Below are positions 25,263 to 36,519 of a stretch of DNA of 64,000 bases, piece after piece. The stretch is from Phragmites australis (taxonomy: Eukaryota; Streptophyta; Magnoliopsida; Poales; Poaceae): assembly GCF_958298935.1 (NCBI RefSeq), contig NC_084925.1:14567001-14631000 (forward strand), given 5' to 3'. Made by a program: the position numbers and the translations under genes. Positions within the stretch are counted from its first letter, which is position 1, and each line of letters opens with the position of its first letter. The notes under the pieces were generated by a model. It was not told the DNA's origin, did no database searches, and saw only the letters and a list, made by a program, of their open reading frames with translations.

Positions 25263-26060
25263 ATGGCCCGCATCAAGAAGACTGCCCGCAAGACCACCGG
25301 CGGCTATGTACCTCCCCGTGCCCCTGCCACCTTTGCACCCAACGCCTCTGCTGGACCCAGCCGTGGAGTCACTATTCCTACGAATGGAAGCAAGAAGTTG
25401 TATCATTCCAAGGGATTTGAAGCAGGGAAGGCACCAATGATACTGGTGGAAATGCTGCAGCGTCTGGGGTACACCAAGGCGCCTGTCTTCCACGGTCTTT
25501 GTTAGACTCATCCAGGACGTGAGGAGTGGACGGTAGAGGTGTTCATCTACGGTTCTCCAGAAGGCGACGACAACTATGAGATAGTAGGCATCCACAAAGC
25601 AATGGCCAAACGTGCAAGCTTCGAAGCAGGGATCCGAGACACAGCAAGGCAGGCACTGGCTCATGTCTATGAGCGCCACAGGAGCACTCTGAGGGGGACT
25701 TCCTACGACTACTTACCTCATCGGGAGCGTGGAAGCCAGGACATCAAGGTGAAGGTGACCACCCACGAGCATAGTGGTGTGGCTCGAGAGCAGGTGCTAC
25801 TGGCTACGACGCAGCATGAGGACCTGGATGAAGCTTTGGACGAGCTTTAGGACACCCGCAAGCACCTTCGTGATGCCGAAGCACAGATCAGGGAGCTGCA
25901 GAAGAGCCTCAATGGGATGTCCAGCTCTTCTGACTCAGAGGACCAGTCCGTCCACTCGCCCTCTCCCAAGAGGCCGCGCCGCAGTGATCCTTCTAGCGAG
26001 GAGTCTTCGGAGGACGACAACCAATCAACTGCCAAACCATCTGCCGGGTCACAAGCTTAG
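25263..26060 (+). pseudogene. pre-gag ORF with a histone H3 tail-like N-terminus
   Basis: A 265-codon frame lies between the 5' LTR and gag. It opens MARIKKTARKTTGG, identical to histone H3 at 11 of its first 14 residues. Without a gap, H3-numbered positions P16, A21, T22 and A24 also match, and K4 and K9 are kept. There is no histone fold. The middle part (EEWTVEVFIYG onward) looks like a compact folded domain I cannot name. The C-terminus is predicted coiled coil (RKHLRDAEAQIRELQKSL), then an acidic serine-rich tail with a basic KRPRR patch suggestive of nuclear import. Two in-frame TAG codons (25,503 and 25,848) break this copy. The ATG follows a TTTCCAAACTGTAG splice-acceptor-like sequence. 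Function unknown. Confidence 0.75.
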
Positions 26061-26336
26061 GAGACCACCTGGAGCCAGTTTAATAAGTCATCTAGATCGT
26101 TTGTGTCGTCTGTTCTAGTCTTTGTGTGGTCGTGTCTATTTTGTGATCAATGTTTTGAGTTGGATCTTTGCGTGATTGTTGATGTAAGGTGGATGCTCTT
26201 TCTCCACGTTGCATCAGTTATCTTATAATATAATAAATAGATCGGAGTCTTTTGCTCTTGTTCTATCTGTCTCAGTCATATCTTGTCATCTTTGCTTTTT
26301 CCCTCTGTTCTCCGCTCATACCTTGGCAACCAGCAG

Positions 26337-27536
26337 ATGATGAACACCAGGAGAAACCCCCGCGTCGACAACAACAATGTCAACAACAACCAACAACTGC
26401 CGCATCCTCCTCCGCCTCCTCAGTTCAACATGGAGCAAATGATGGCCATGCAAACGCAAATTCTTCAGGGACTAGCTCAGACTATGGAAAATATGCAGCA
26501 GGCCCCCGTGTCCATGCAAGCTCCTCCTCCTCCACCGCAGAATAGGTTGGGAGAGTTTATGAGAACCAAACCCCCAGTGTTCTCACAGGCTGTGGAACCA
26601 ATGGATGCTGACGACTAGTTGAAAGTCACGGAGAAGAAACTCTAGATAGCTCAGTGCAATGACAGGGAAAAGGTCTTGTTTGCTTCACATCAACTTTCCG
26701 GACCAGCGGCAGATTGGTGGGACGCATATGTCAATGCCCATGAAGACGCACAAGCCATTACATGGGCGGAGTTTCGGACCAGCTTTCGCATTCACCATAT
26801 ACCAGCTGGGGCAATGAAACTCAAAAAGAAGGAATTTCATGAGCTTAAACAAGGAGCTATGTCTGTGAGTGAATATGTGGCAAAGTTCACACAACTATCA
26901 AGGTATGCCCCCGAGGATGTCGATACCGATGAGAAAAAGCAGGAGCACTTCCTAGAGGGCCTGAATGATGGTATCCAATATGCATTGCTTCCCCAAGACT
27001 TTGCAAGCTTCCAAGCTATGGTGAATAAAGCCCTGGTGGTGGAACACAAATGCCACCAGATGGATCATAAGAGGAAAATGTCTTCTCAAGGCCAAGGCTC
27101 AAGCAGTCACTCTCGACCTCGCTATAACCCACCTCAACAAGGACCCATGTTCCGCCAACAGAACCAGCATCAAAATCAGAACCAGCATCAGAACCAGCAC
27201 AAGTTACAGATGCAAGCTTAGCGCTCAAACTTCCAAGCCCCTCGTCAGACCCAACCACCGGCACCTCAATAGAAGTTTGGCGATCAGGCACCTTCCACCG
27301 GAAAAGCATGTTTCGTCTGTGGTGAAGTAGGGCATTATGCCAATAAATGCCCGAGGAAGAAACCCAACAACCCTCCCATATAGTATGGCAATGGGAATGC
27401 TCCAAAGCAAGGACAGCATCAAGCTCCAGGCCGCAATGGGAACCCGGCACTAGCTCCAACCAACCGGGCTCAACAGAACTACACACGTGGGCGAGTCAAC
27501 CATGTCACTGCTGAAGAAGTCCAAGAAGCGCAAGAT
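26337..27536 (+). pseudogene. gag of the Tekay element, five in-frame stops
   Basis: The frame starts with MMNTRRNPRVDNNN at 26,337, shortly after a pyrimidine-rich tract ending in CAGCAG. The capsid-like retrotransposon gag region (SGPAADWWDAYV, then FRTSFRIHHIPAGAMKLKKKEF and YALLPQDFASFQAMV) runs to about 27,050. A glutamine- and asparagine-rich linker follows, then a CCHC knuckle CFVCGEVGHYANKC at 27,309-27,350. TAG codons interrupt the frame at 26,616, 26,643, 27,219, 27,270 and 27,381. All five sit where CAG or TGG would keep the family sequence. The frame runs on into pol without a shift, as is common for Tekay gag-pol. Confidence 0.9.
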
Positions 27537-30500
27537 GTGGTGCTTGGTATGTTCCTTGTCAACTCAAACCTAGCATCAGTTTTATTTGATTCAGGAGCAT
27601 CGCATTCATTCATCACTACAAGATATGTTGCAAAGTATAATCTGGAAATTGTGCATATGAAGCAGCAAATGATTATTAGCTCTCCTGGAGGAGAGATGAG
27701 GGAAAAATATATATGCTCAAAGCTAAGCCTTTATATAAGGGGGGGGGGGGTAGACTTCTTAGCCAACCTTGTAGTTCTGGAATCCAGTGGAATTGATATT
27801 ATCCTGGGTATGGACTGGCTGGCGAAATATAAGGGAATCATAGACTGCACCAGAAGAGCAGTTCAACTGACTAACAGAGAAGGCACGCAGGTCGAGTTTG
27901 TTGCAACCATACCCTCGGCAAAGGAATGCTCACTAAATCAAATGAAGGGTATTCCTATAGAAGAGATCAATGTGGTGAACGAGTTCCCGGACGTTTTTCC
28001 CGATGATCTTCCAGGTATGCCGCCAAATCGTGAAGTAGAATTTGTGATTGAGTTAGTGCCAGGAACTGCACCTATATATAAGAGACCTTATAGAATGGAT
28101 GCCAATCAGCTGGCAGAGCTCAAGGAGCAAATCCAAGAGCTGTTAGACAAAGGGTTTATCCGCCCTAGTTCTTCGCTCTGGGGAGCTCCAGTCATCTTTG
28201 TACCAAAGAAAGATGGAACGCAAAGGATGTGCATAGACTATCGGGCTCTCAATGAAGTAACTATCAAGAACAAATACCCACTGCCTCACATTGATGGTCT
28301 GTTTGATCAGTTGAAAGGAGGGTGTATTTTCTCCAAGATTGATCTTCGGTCCGGATACCACCAGTTGAAGATTCGTGCTTCGGATATTCAAAAGACCGCG
28401 TTCGTTACCCGATATGGCCTTTATGAGTTCACGGTGATGTCTTTTGGCTTGACAAATGCACCCGCATACTTCATGTACCTAATGAATAAGGTCTTCATGG
28501 AGTTTCTGGACAAGTTTGTCGTGATGTTTATTGATGATATCCTGGTCTTCTCCAGGGACGAGGAAGAACACGAGGAACACTTAAGGATGGTATTACAGAA
28601 ACTAAGAGAGAACCAGCTATATGCCAAATTGAGCAAGTGTGAGTTCTGGTTTACAAAAGTACCCTTCCTTGGTCATATTATTTCATCAGGAGGTGTATCC
28701 GTAGATCCATCCAAAGTAAGGGATGTCCTAAACTGGAAAACACCGCAGAACATTTCAGAGATCCGCAGTTTCTTGGGTTTAGCAGGGTATTACCGCCGAT
28801 TTATAGAAGGTTTTTCCAAGATAGCGAAACTAATGATAGAACTACTAGTAAAAGGAGCAGAATTCAAATGGACAGCCGCTCGAGAAGCCAGTTTCAACGA
28901 GTTGAAGAAAAAATTAACCATCGCGCCGGTTCTTATTATTCCAGATACCCAGAAGCCGTTCTCTGTGTATTGTGATGCGTCTCGACAAGGTTTGGGATGT
29001 GTGCTTATGCAAGAAGGTCATGTGGTAGCATATGCATCCAGGCAGTTGAGGGAACATGAGGAAAATTATCCGACCCATGATTTGGAGTTAGCTGCAGTGG
29101 TTCATGCCCTAAAGATTTGGAGGCACTACCTCATTGGCAACCGATGTGAAATATATACGGATCATAAAAGCCTAAAATATATTTTTACCCAACCGGATCT
29201 TAATCTGCGGCAACGTAGATGGTTGGAACTAATCAAAGATTATGATGTGGGAATACATTACCACCCTGGGAAAGTGAATGTTGTGGCAGATGCCCTAAGT
29301 AGGAAGAGTTATTGCAATATGACTATGTTGCAAGGGAGTCAGCCGGAATTATGCAAGGAGTTTGAGAGGTTAAATTTAGGTTTTGTTGCTAACATGGATG
29401 CAACGGTAATAGAAATGAAGTCACAATTGGAACAAGACATCCGAAAAGGACAATGGGAAGATGAGAAAATAAAGGAGATCAAATAACTCATAAAAACAAA
29501 TAAAGCATCGGGATTCTCAGAAGATAATCAAGGAACAGTGTGGTTTGGGAAAAGGATTTGTGTGCCCTACCAGAAAGTTTTGAAGGATTTAATTTTGCGA
29601 GAAGCACATGATTCTGCATATTCCATTCACCCCGGAAGCACTAAGATGTATCAGGATCTGAAAGAGTATTATTGGTGGTATGGTATGAAGAGAGATGTTG
29701 TAGAATATGTGGCTTTTGTGACACCTGTCAGAGAGTAAAGGCAGAACATCAAAGGCCAGCAGGATTATTGCAACCCTTGAAAGTTCCAGAGTGGAAGTGG
29801 GAAGAAATCGGTATGGATTTCATCGTCGGGTTACCCCGTACTCAAGCAAGCTACGATTCTATCTGGTTAGTGGTGGACCGCGTAACGAAAGTTGCGCATT
29901 TTATCCCAGTCAAGACAACATATTCAAGTGCGAAACTTGCCGAGTTGTATATGTCTAGGATTGTGTGTCTACATGGGGTACCCAAAAAGATCGTGTCAGA
30001 TAGAGGAACCCAATTTACCTCTCGCTTCTGGCAGAAGCTACATGAATCCTTGGACACTAAACTGAATTTCAGTTCTGCATATCACCCCCAAACCGATGGA
30101 CAGACAGAGAGGACCAACCAAGTGTTGGAAGACATGTTAAGAGCCTACACCTTGAAGTACAAGCAGAGTTGGGATAGGAGCTTACCATATGCAGAGTTTT
30201 CTTACAATAACAGCTACCAAGCCAGTCTCAAAATGTCTCAATTTGAAGCTTTGTATGGTAGAAAGTGCAGAACTCCGTTGTATTGGAACGAAACTGGAGA
30301 AAGCCAAGTGTTTGGGCCAGAAGTTCTTAGAAGAGCAGAAGAGCAGGTTCAGACCATACGGGAAAACTTGAGGACCGCACAGTCCCGACAAAAGAGTTAT
30401 GCGGATAATCGACAGAGAGGATTGACCTTTGAAGTGGGAGATATGGTGTATTTGAAAGTCTCACCTATCAGAGGTCTCCGCAGGTTTAAGGTTAAAGGAA

Positions 30501-30886
30501 AATTGGCTCCCAGGTATATTGGACTATTCAAGATAGTCGCTAGACGTGGAGAGGTAGCATATCAGCTGGAACTACCATCTACACTGGCTGATGTTCATGA
30601 CGTATTCCATGTATCTCAATTAAAGAAATGTTTAAGAATGCCAGAGGAACAGTTGTCCCTGGAAGAAGTGGACCAAAAAGAAGATCTGACATATGGAGAA
30701 TATCCTATCAGAATTTTGGACACTGCAGAACGAACGACGAGAAGAAAGGCTATTAGAATGTGCAAGGTTCAATGGAGTCATCACTCAGAAGATGACGCAA
30801 CCTGGGAGTGAGAAGATGATCTGAAGGCAGAATTCCCACAGCTATTCGAAGATCAACCCGAATCTCGAGGGCGAGATTCATCCTAA
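27384..30886 (+). pseudogene. pol of the Tekay element: protease, RT, RNase H, integrase, chromodomain
   Basis: Protease: [11 protein letters not shown] near 27,575. Reverse transcriptase: [31 protein letters not shown], then the FIDDILVFS active site near 28,530. RNase [17 protein letters not shown] and [11 protein letters not shown]. Integrase: zinc-binding HDSAYSIHPGSTKMY and CDTCQR, then GMDFIVGLPRT, IVSDRGTQF and TDGQTERTNQ supply the DDE core. The end is a chromodomain (CKVQWSHHSEDDATWE), which in chromoviruses can bind modified histone H3 tails. Breaks: TAA at 29,484, a one-base frameshift near 29,715 inside the integrase zinc finger, and TGA at 30,809 within the chromodomain. The native stop is at 30,884-30,886, touching the polypurine tract. 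Confidence 0.95.
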
Positions 30887-30898
30887 GGGGGGTAGGTT
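30885..30898 (+). other. polypurine tract of the Tekay element
   Basis: AAGGGGGGTAGG lies directly before the 3' LTR start at 30,899. It would prime plus-strand DNA synthesis. Confidence 0.85.
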
Positions 30899-31608
30899 TG
30901 TAACACCCAAAAATTCAATATTTGCAATAATTTAAAATTTTGCTAGAAATTAATCAAGTGTTGCAACTTAGCTCAATAGGAAATTAATTTCTAAAATTAA
31001 CATGGCCTAGGAAAATTGTTTGATTGCATTCATGCCGTTGTAGATGCAATACGGTTTTATTGGGTGGAAAAAAAGTTTGCAAATTTCGCTAGGTTTCGCC
31101 GCTTCAAAACTTCATTTCGAATTGATTTGAAATCAAATTGGAAAAAGAATTCCTAAAAAGAAAAAATGCACTCGGGCAGAATTCTCTTTTCCCCGGCCCA
31201 AACCCCCTCCTCCCCTCTTCTTTCTCTCCCGCATGGGCCGCCGGCCTCCCTTTCCCCGTGCCGGCCCGCAGGCTGAGCCGGCCTGCTGGCGTCCTGAGCC
31301 GGTCTCCTCCCTCTGCCGCGTGGACCCCACCCGAGCCGAAGTCAGCCGCCGAGCCGCACGCCGAATCGAGCCGACGGCTCTCCTTCTCCCACCACCGTTC
31401 CTCCGCTTCCCTGTTTAACGCTGCCGCCACCACCATTTTCAATTGGAGCCGCCCCGTTCATCTCCCCGCCCGAGCGCCAAACCACCGCGTGCACATGCCC
31501 TTCCCCTCCTTTTGCCCCTCATCAATTTTGTGAAACGGCCGCCCGATGCCATTTTCGGCCGCACGGAGTAGCTCCGGCATTGAAGACTCGGCCGGCCATG
31601 CACGTCCA
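30899..31608 (+). repeat. 3' LTR of the Tekay element, left part
   Basis: This aligns with the first 710 bases of the 5' LTR, with scattered substitutions. It stops exactly where the nested copia LTR (TGAAAG) begins, a short distance before the TATA box. Confidence 0.93.
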
Positions 31609-34291
31609 TGAAAGTGCATCTAGCCCATATGTGTGATTTTGGTAATTAATGCCAATACCTATGGACTAACAATGTTGTTGAGATTGTTAGTAGGTTGTTC
31701 AATAGGTGATGCATGGAGAAGAGACATGCATGAACTCTAGGTGAATGGGGAGAATGAAAATGCATCAAGATGAATGAGCTCTAGGTGATGCTCGGACAAG
31801 TGATGACAATGCCTATTGACTAACAATCATATTGAGAATCGCTATTAGGTTATTCCATAGGAGATGCATAAATGATGAAGCATGGATTCTTTGAGAAATG
31901 CCATGAGTTCAAAGAATTGCTTCAAAAGTCATTGAGATTTTAGTGATGCTCATAAGAAGAAGAAGAAGCTCAATAAGATTAGCAATAAGCTTGAAAGCTA
32001 AGTTACTTATGGAGATCAAGTAACTAAAGGTATGACTGTCAATAGAGTTTTATGGACTAACCCGTGTGCTATGTGTTTAAGAATGAGTGGGGTTAGATTC
32101 TATATGAAGATTGACAATATGCATGAAGGCTAATAAGTTACTTATGGAGATCAAGTAACTTAAGGTATAAATGTTGTCATTTAGGTTTTATGGATTAACC
32201 CATGTGCTTTGTGCTTGAGAGTGAGTTGGGGTTAGGATCCATAAGAAGGTATAAGTTGAATTGAAATCATATATGCCAAGAGTGAAGAACAAGAGTGGAC
32301 TCCATATTTGATAAAATAAATTCCTTGAAGATGTCGAATACAAAATGGTTTTCTAGGGCAAGACGGTGAAGGGAAAGCAAGACTCGGCTGCGATGGACCA
32401 TCCGTGGTGAAGGGCAAGCAAATGGCTTGGCGCCGAAGGACCAAGGCGGTGGTGAAGAGCGAGTAAAGGCTTTGCGCCGATGGACCATGCGAGGCTATGG
32501 GAAGCTATGGATAATTCACATCAATCATATGAAGAATCAAGAATAGATGGAGTGAAGATTTTATGGAAGTTGTCAACCCTCAAAGGTTTGAAAGTAAGAA
32601 GCGGTACTTGAAAGTATTCAAATGCTCAAAGTGGTTCCAATGTGTTTTATCCTTGAATTTGAGTATAGGTATGCCGCACTATTAAGAGGGATGCAACATG
32701 ATCTAATTGTCGCGTCTCAGTGCTCAAGAGTTCCCAACTAAACTCAAAGTGAGAGTTTGTTGTTAAGAGTCCGGAGCGGAAAGTGGGGAAGTGTCCAAAA
32801 TGGGTTTTGGAGTGTTCCTAATTTTATCCTATGTGTTTTAGGTCATGAATTCAGTTGGGATGTGTAGCCCTCTGAATAAGCTTTCCATAGAGTCCAAAAT
32901 CGTCGAAATCGGACTCCGGGATCAAAAGTTATCGCTGTTTTTCGGAGGTCAGCTGTGCTGTGGCCGGAGACTCCGGTGTAGGCCAGATCCTCCGGTACCT
33001 GGAAAGGCCGGAGACTCCGGTGAAGTCCGGATACTCCGGTACCTGAAGTGGTCGGAGACTCCGGAAAGTCTCCGGGGCTGTTTCCTGTGTTAAGTGCCGA
33101 CCGGAGACTCCGGTGTAGGCCGGATACTCTAGTAAAAGTCCAGAAAAGAGCATAACGGCTAGTTCTGACACATTCTGTGATCATTCTGACGCCGTTTTTG
33201 GAATTGGGACCGGATACTCTGGTGTTCACCGGATACTCCGGGGTAGGCGTGTCAGAACAGTAACGGCTAGTTCTTTGGAGTGGGCTATTTATACCCCACT
33301 CACCCCATCCTTTGGGGCTGCTGTAAGGGCACGAAAAGAACATCCTCTAGAGCCAAAAGAACTCCCTTCCACTCCAATCTAGTGTGATTTGAGAACAAAA
33401 GAGAGTTGGGTTGTGAGATTGGAAGATTGAGTGCATGTGAGCTAAAATCCAATCTTGAGCACTTGAGTTCTCGACAAGAACTTCATCGTCGTGTTTGTTA
33501 CTCTTGGAGGTGAAGCCTCTTAGGCAGCTAGGCGTCGCCGACGAGCACCCAAGGTTGTGGGTTGCCGTGGAAGTTTGTGAAGGGCTCGATTTTGCCTCCG
33601 CAAGGGAAGAAATCAAGAGTGGATCGAGGAAAGCGGTTGAAAGAGATCCGGCTCGTTGGAGCTTCCTCAACGGAGACGTAGGATTCACGATGGTGAATCC
33701 GAACTTCGGGAAACAAATCTTTGTGTCTCCTCTCTTGTTTCCTTACTTTTAAGTTCTTGTTCAAATCTTTGCGTATATTGCTCGATCTACTTGTTTGTGT
33801 GTATTTGAGTGTAGGTTCTCCGTGGATCTATTTGGAATCATCTCCGGAAACACACGACATCACTTGGTTTGAGCTAGAACTCTCCACTCATTATTTTTAT
33901 TCAGTTTCGAGCTCTGTTCTGTACAGAAACCGGAGAATCCGGACTTTACCGGAGTTTCCGGACCTGTACACACCGGAGTATCCAGATTACACCGGAGACT
34001 CCGGATGAACAGTAATTTCAGTCATATGAACAGTGTTTTCAGCCTTTTTTAATTTAAGTTTTATTGCATATCTCTTGCTAGAATTGAATAATTTTAGTCA
34101 CCTTAGGATTGTAATTTCCACACTTATTTAAGGTAATTGTGCACTAGTTGAGCCTAGAATATTTAGGTTTTTTACTTGTGAAAAATCCGTTAATTTATAT
34201 TCCGCTGCAAGTTTAGGCCAACGGTAAAAAGGGATGAATTTTTGTAAAACGCCTATTCACCCCCCCTCTAGGTGACATCATTGTCCTTTCA
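31609..34291 (+). repeat. 5' LTR of the gag-only copia element
   Basis: It starts TGAAAGTGCATCTAG and ends CCTTTCA, with the CACCCCCCCTCTAGGTGACATC motif near the U5 end. CCGGAGACTCCGG-type palindromes cluster at about 32,950-33,250 and 33,930-34,010. A TATTTATA box lies at 33,286-33,293. Confidence 0.95.
33286..33293 (+). promoter_or_regulatory. TATA box in the gag-only element LTR
   Basis: TATTTATA in GGGCTATTTATACCCCAC, just downstream of the palindrome cluster. An identical box lies in the 3' LTR at 42,495. This position fits a U3/R promoter. Confidence 0.6.
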
Positions 34292-34293
34292 AT

Positions 34294-34306
34294 TGGTATC
34301 AGAGCC
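34294..34306 (+). other. primer-binding site of the gag-only element
   Basis: TGGTATCAGAGCC, two bases after the LTR end at 34,291. It is the standard initiator-methionine tRNA site. Confidence 0.92.
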
Positions 34307-34353
34307 AAGTCTCTCTTTTAGATGGTTCTAATTATTGTGATTGAAGTACTCGC

Positions 34354-36519
34354 ATGCTTAATATCTTTAGGGACATGGGTCCTCAAATAGAGCGAGTTGT
34401 AGATGTGAGTATTTCTCCTCCTAATGATAAACTCATATCACCCGAAGAGGAAGAGAAATGCATACATCTCAATGCTCAAGCTACTAATGTCTTATTTGAT
34501 GATTTGAGCATAGATGTTATTGAATCAATCTTGCCGCTTGAAGACGCTCATCTCATTTGGACTACTCTTAAAGAAAAATATGACAAACCCAAATGTGATG
34601 AAGAAGAACTTCTTCCAAATACATCATTTGTGGAATGCTCTACTTCATCATCACACCATGAAGAGCACCAAATGACTTTCTCGTTTGTCCAAGAGGATGT
34701 CACTTCATCATCCACTTCACCAACATTTAACAACGAGCAAGGTAATGAAATGGTGAGTGTTGTAAGTGAGTGTTCAATCCCTCCTTTGGACTTTAACAAC
34801 ACTTGCAATGAAATTTTCATATCTAGTAATGTTGTTAAGCCTTGTATATCATCTATTGCTAAAATATCTATTCATCATGATGATATGGTTCCTTGTTCTC
34901 ATAACGATGCATCTATTTCCATTAGTACTTGTGAGACTAACTTTTTGAAGGAAATAGAAGTCTATGAGAGACAAAGCCTAGGTGGAGAAGCATCCACCTC
35001 TCCAAGATGCTCATCCCCTCACATTGATTCTCCATTATTTCTTATGGCAAAAGGTAAAAGGAAATCGGTAAGTGAGGTTAATAATGCTAATGCTAGTTCT
35101 AGTGCTAGTGATAGTAATGAGCTTGGATTTGATCTTTTGAGCGAAAAGAATATGTCTAAAATGATCAAGCTCATGACCACCATGGAAGGCTTAGAAGAAA
35201 GCCTTGAGAGGCAAGAGGAATTTCTCATTGAGAAAATTGGGGAACTTAAAGCTTTAAATGTGTAAAATGAAGAACTTCAAGAATCCCATAGTTCTTTATC
35301 TAATTTTTATGGGGATCTTAAAGTTAAGCATATTTCTTTGATTGATAAATTAGATGCTATGCCTCTAGTGGATTTAGAAAAATCATGTCCTAATTGTAAT
35401 TTTTTATCTAAGGACAAATCCACTATTTCTCCTATTGATGATGCTTGTGCTACTAACTCTAATTCTTATATAGCATCTTTGGATAAAGAGAATATTGAGC
35501 TAAGGACTCAAGTTGAAAAGCTTACTAGCAAGCATATGGCTTTGCAAGAAAATCATGATGAGCTTGTGTGCTCTCATAAAAATCTTGTGGACTTACATGC
35601 CATGCTAGAAATAGCTCATGAGGTTGTGGTAACAACGGTAAAATCCTCTAAACCTCATGTGGACATTAGCACACATTCTTTGCATAATGTTGATTTAACA
35701 TGTGCTAGTTCTAGCAATTTATTTAATGTCAATTCTATATCTAATGATGAATTGCCTACTAATCTTTGTTGCTCTAAAGCTAATATTTTCCCTAGTGTTG
35801 CTTGTAATATTGATAGCAAAGGGAAAAGTGAGAAGCACAAAGATTATGGACTTGATGCAAAATCCAACAAGAAGAACAAGTCCAACAATACCAAGATCAA
35901 GGGGCAAGAACAAAAGAAGAAAAAGACTCTCATCACTTGCTTCAAGTGCAAGAAGGAGGGTCACCATGTGAGAGATTGCTCCTTGAAGAAAGAAGAGAAT
36001 GACATGAGCAAGAGCCAAGATAAGAAGATGGCTCATGTCAAGTGCTTCAAGTGCTCAAGCATAGGACACTATGCCTCTATGTGTTCCAACAAGGTTGATG
36101 ACAAGACCACACTTCTAAAGAAGAAAACAAGAAGAAGCAAGAGGAAGTGTTATGGATGCAATGAGAAGGGACATGAAATTGCATCATGCCTCTACATGAA
36201 GAATGAAGGTCTTATGTCATCAAGGAAGAGGCTCGCCGGTAAAGAAGCAAGCAAGAAGCAAGATGAGAAGGCATCTTGCAAGGATAAGCACCGCATTTGC
36301 TACACTTGTCGGGCCAAGGGACATATTGGTAAAAATTGTCCTATTGGTAACATTCCTAAGCCTAACTCTTCAATTGATAATTTATCGCTTAGGAAGGCTA
36401 AAAATGGAACTTGTGCTACTAAGGTGATTTGTTCATCATTTGCTAGCACAAAGGCCATTTGGATGCCTAAGTCTCTCGTGACTAACCTTAAAGGACCCAA
36501 CATAGTTTGGGTACCATAA
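34354..36519 (+). pseudogene. gag-like protein with four CCHC zinc knuckles
   Basis: A 722-codon frame broken once, by TAA at 35,263-35,265. The N-terminus keeps part of the copia gag core (HLNAQATNVLFDDL, then HLIWTTLKEKYDKP). It then changes to a long serine- and asparagine-rich region with a coiled-coil segment around 35,150-35,600. A lysine-rich block precedes four knuckles: CFKCKKEGHHVRDC (35,938), CFKCSSIGHYASMC (36,043), CYGCNEKGHEIASC (36,148) and CYTCRAKGHIGKNC (36,298). The protein ends NIVWVP at 36,519, where a gag-pol would go on to protease. Copia gags usually have one knuckle. The role is probably packaging of element RNA. The single stop makes it nearly intact. Confidence 0.88.

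Noticed and set aside
25263..25505. A captured histone H3 gene
   Set aside because: Only the tail-like start resembles H3. The histone fold is absent and the downstream sequence is a different, retroelement-associated protein.
25503..27383. Programmed amber readthrough (recoding) to explain TAG stops
   Set aside because: Seven TAG codons scattered through the pre-gag ORF and gag, together with other breaks in pol, fit mutational decay better than recoding.
32950..34010. CRISPR-like array from regularly recurring CCGG palindromes
   Set aside because: Spacing is irregular, spacers are not unique, and the motif is part of an LTR duplicated at the other end of the element. The genome is plant nuclear DNA.
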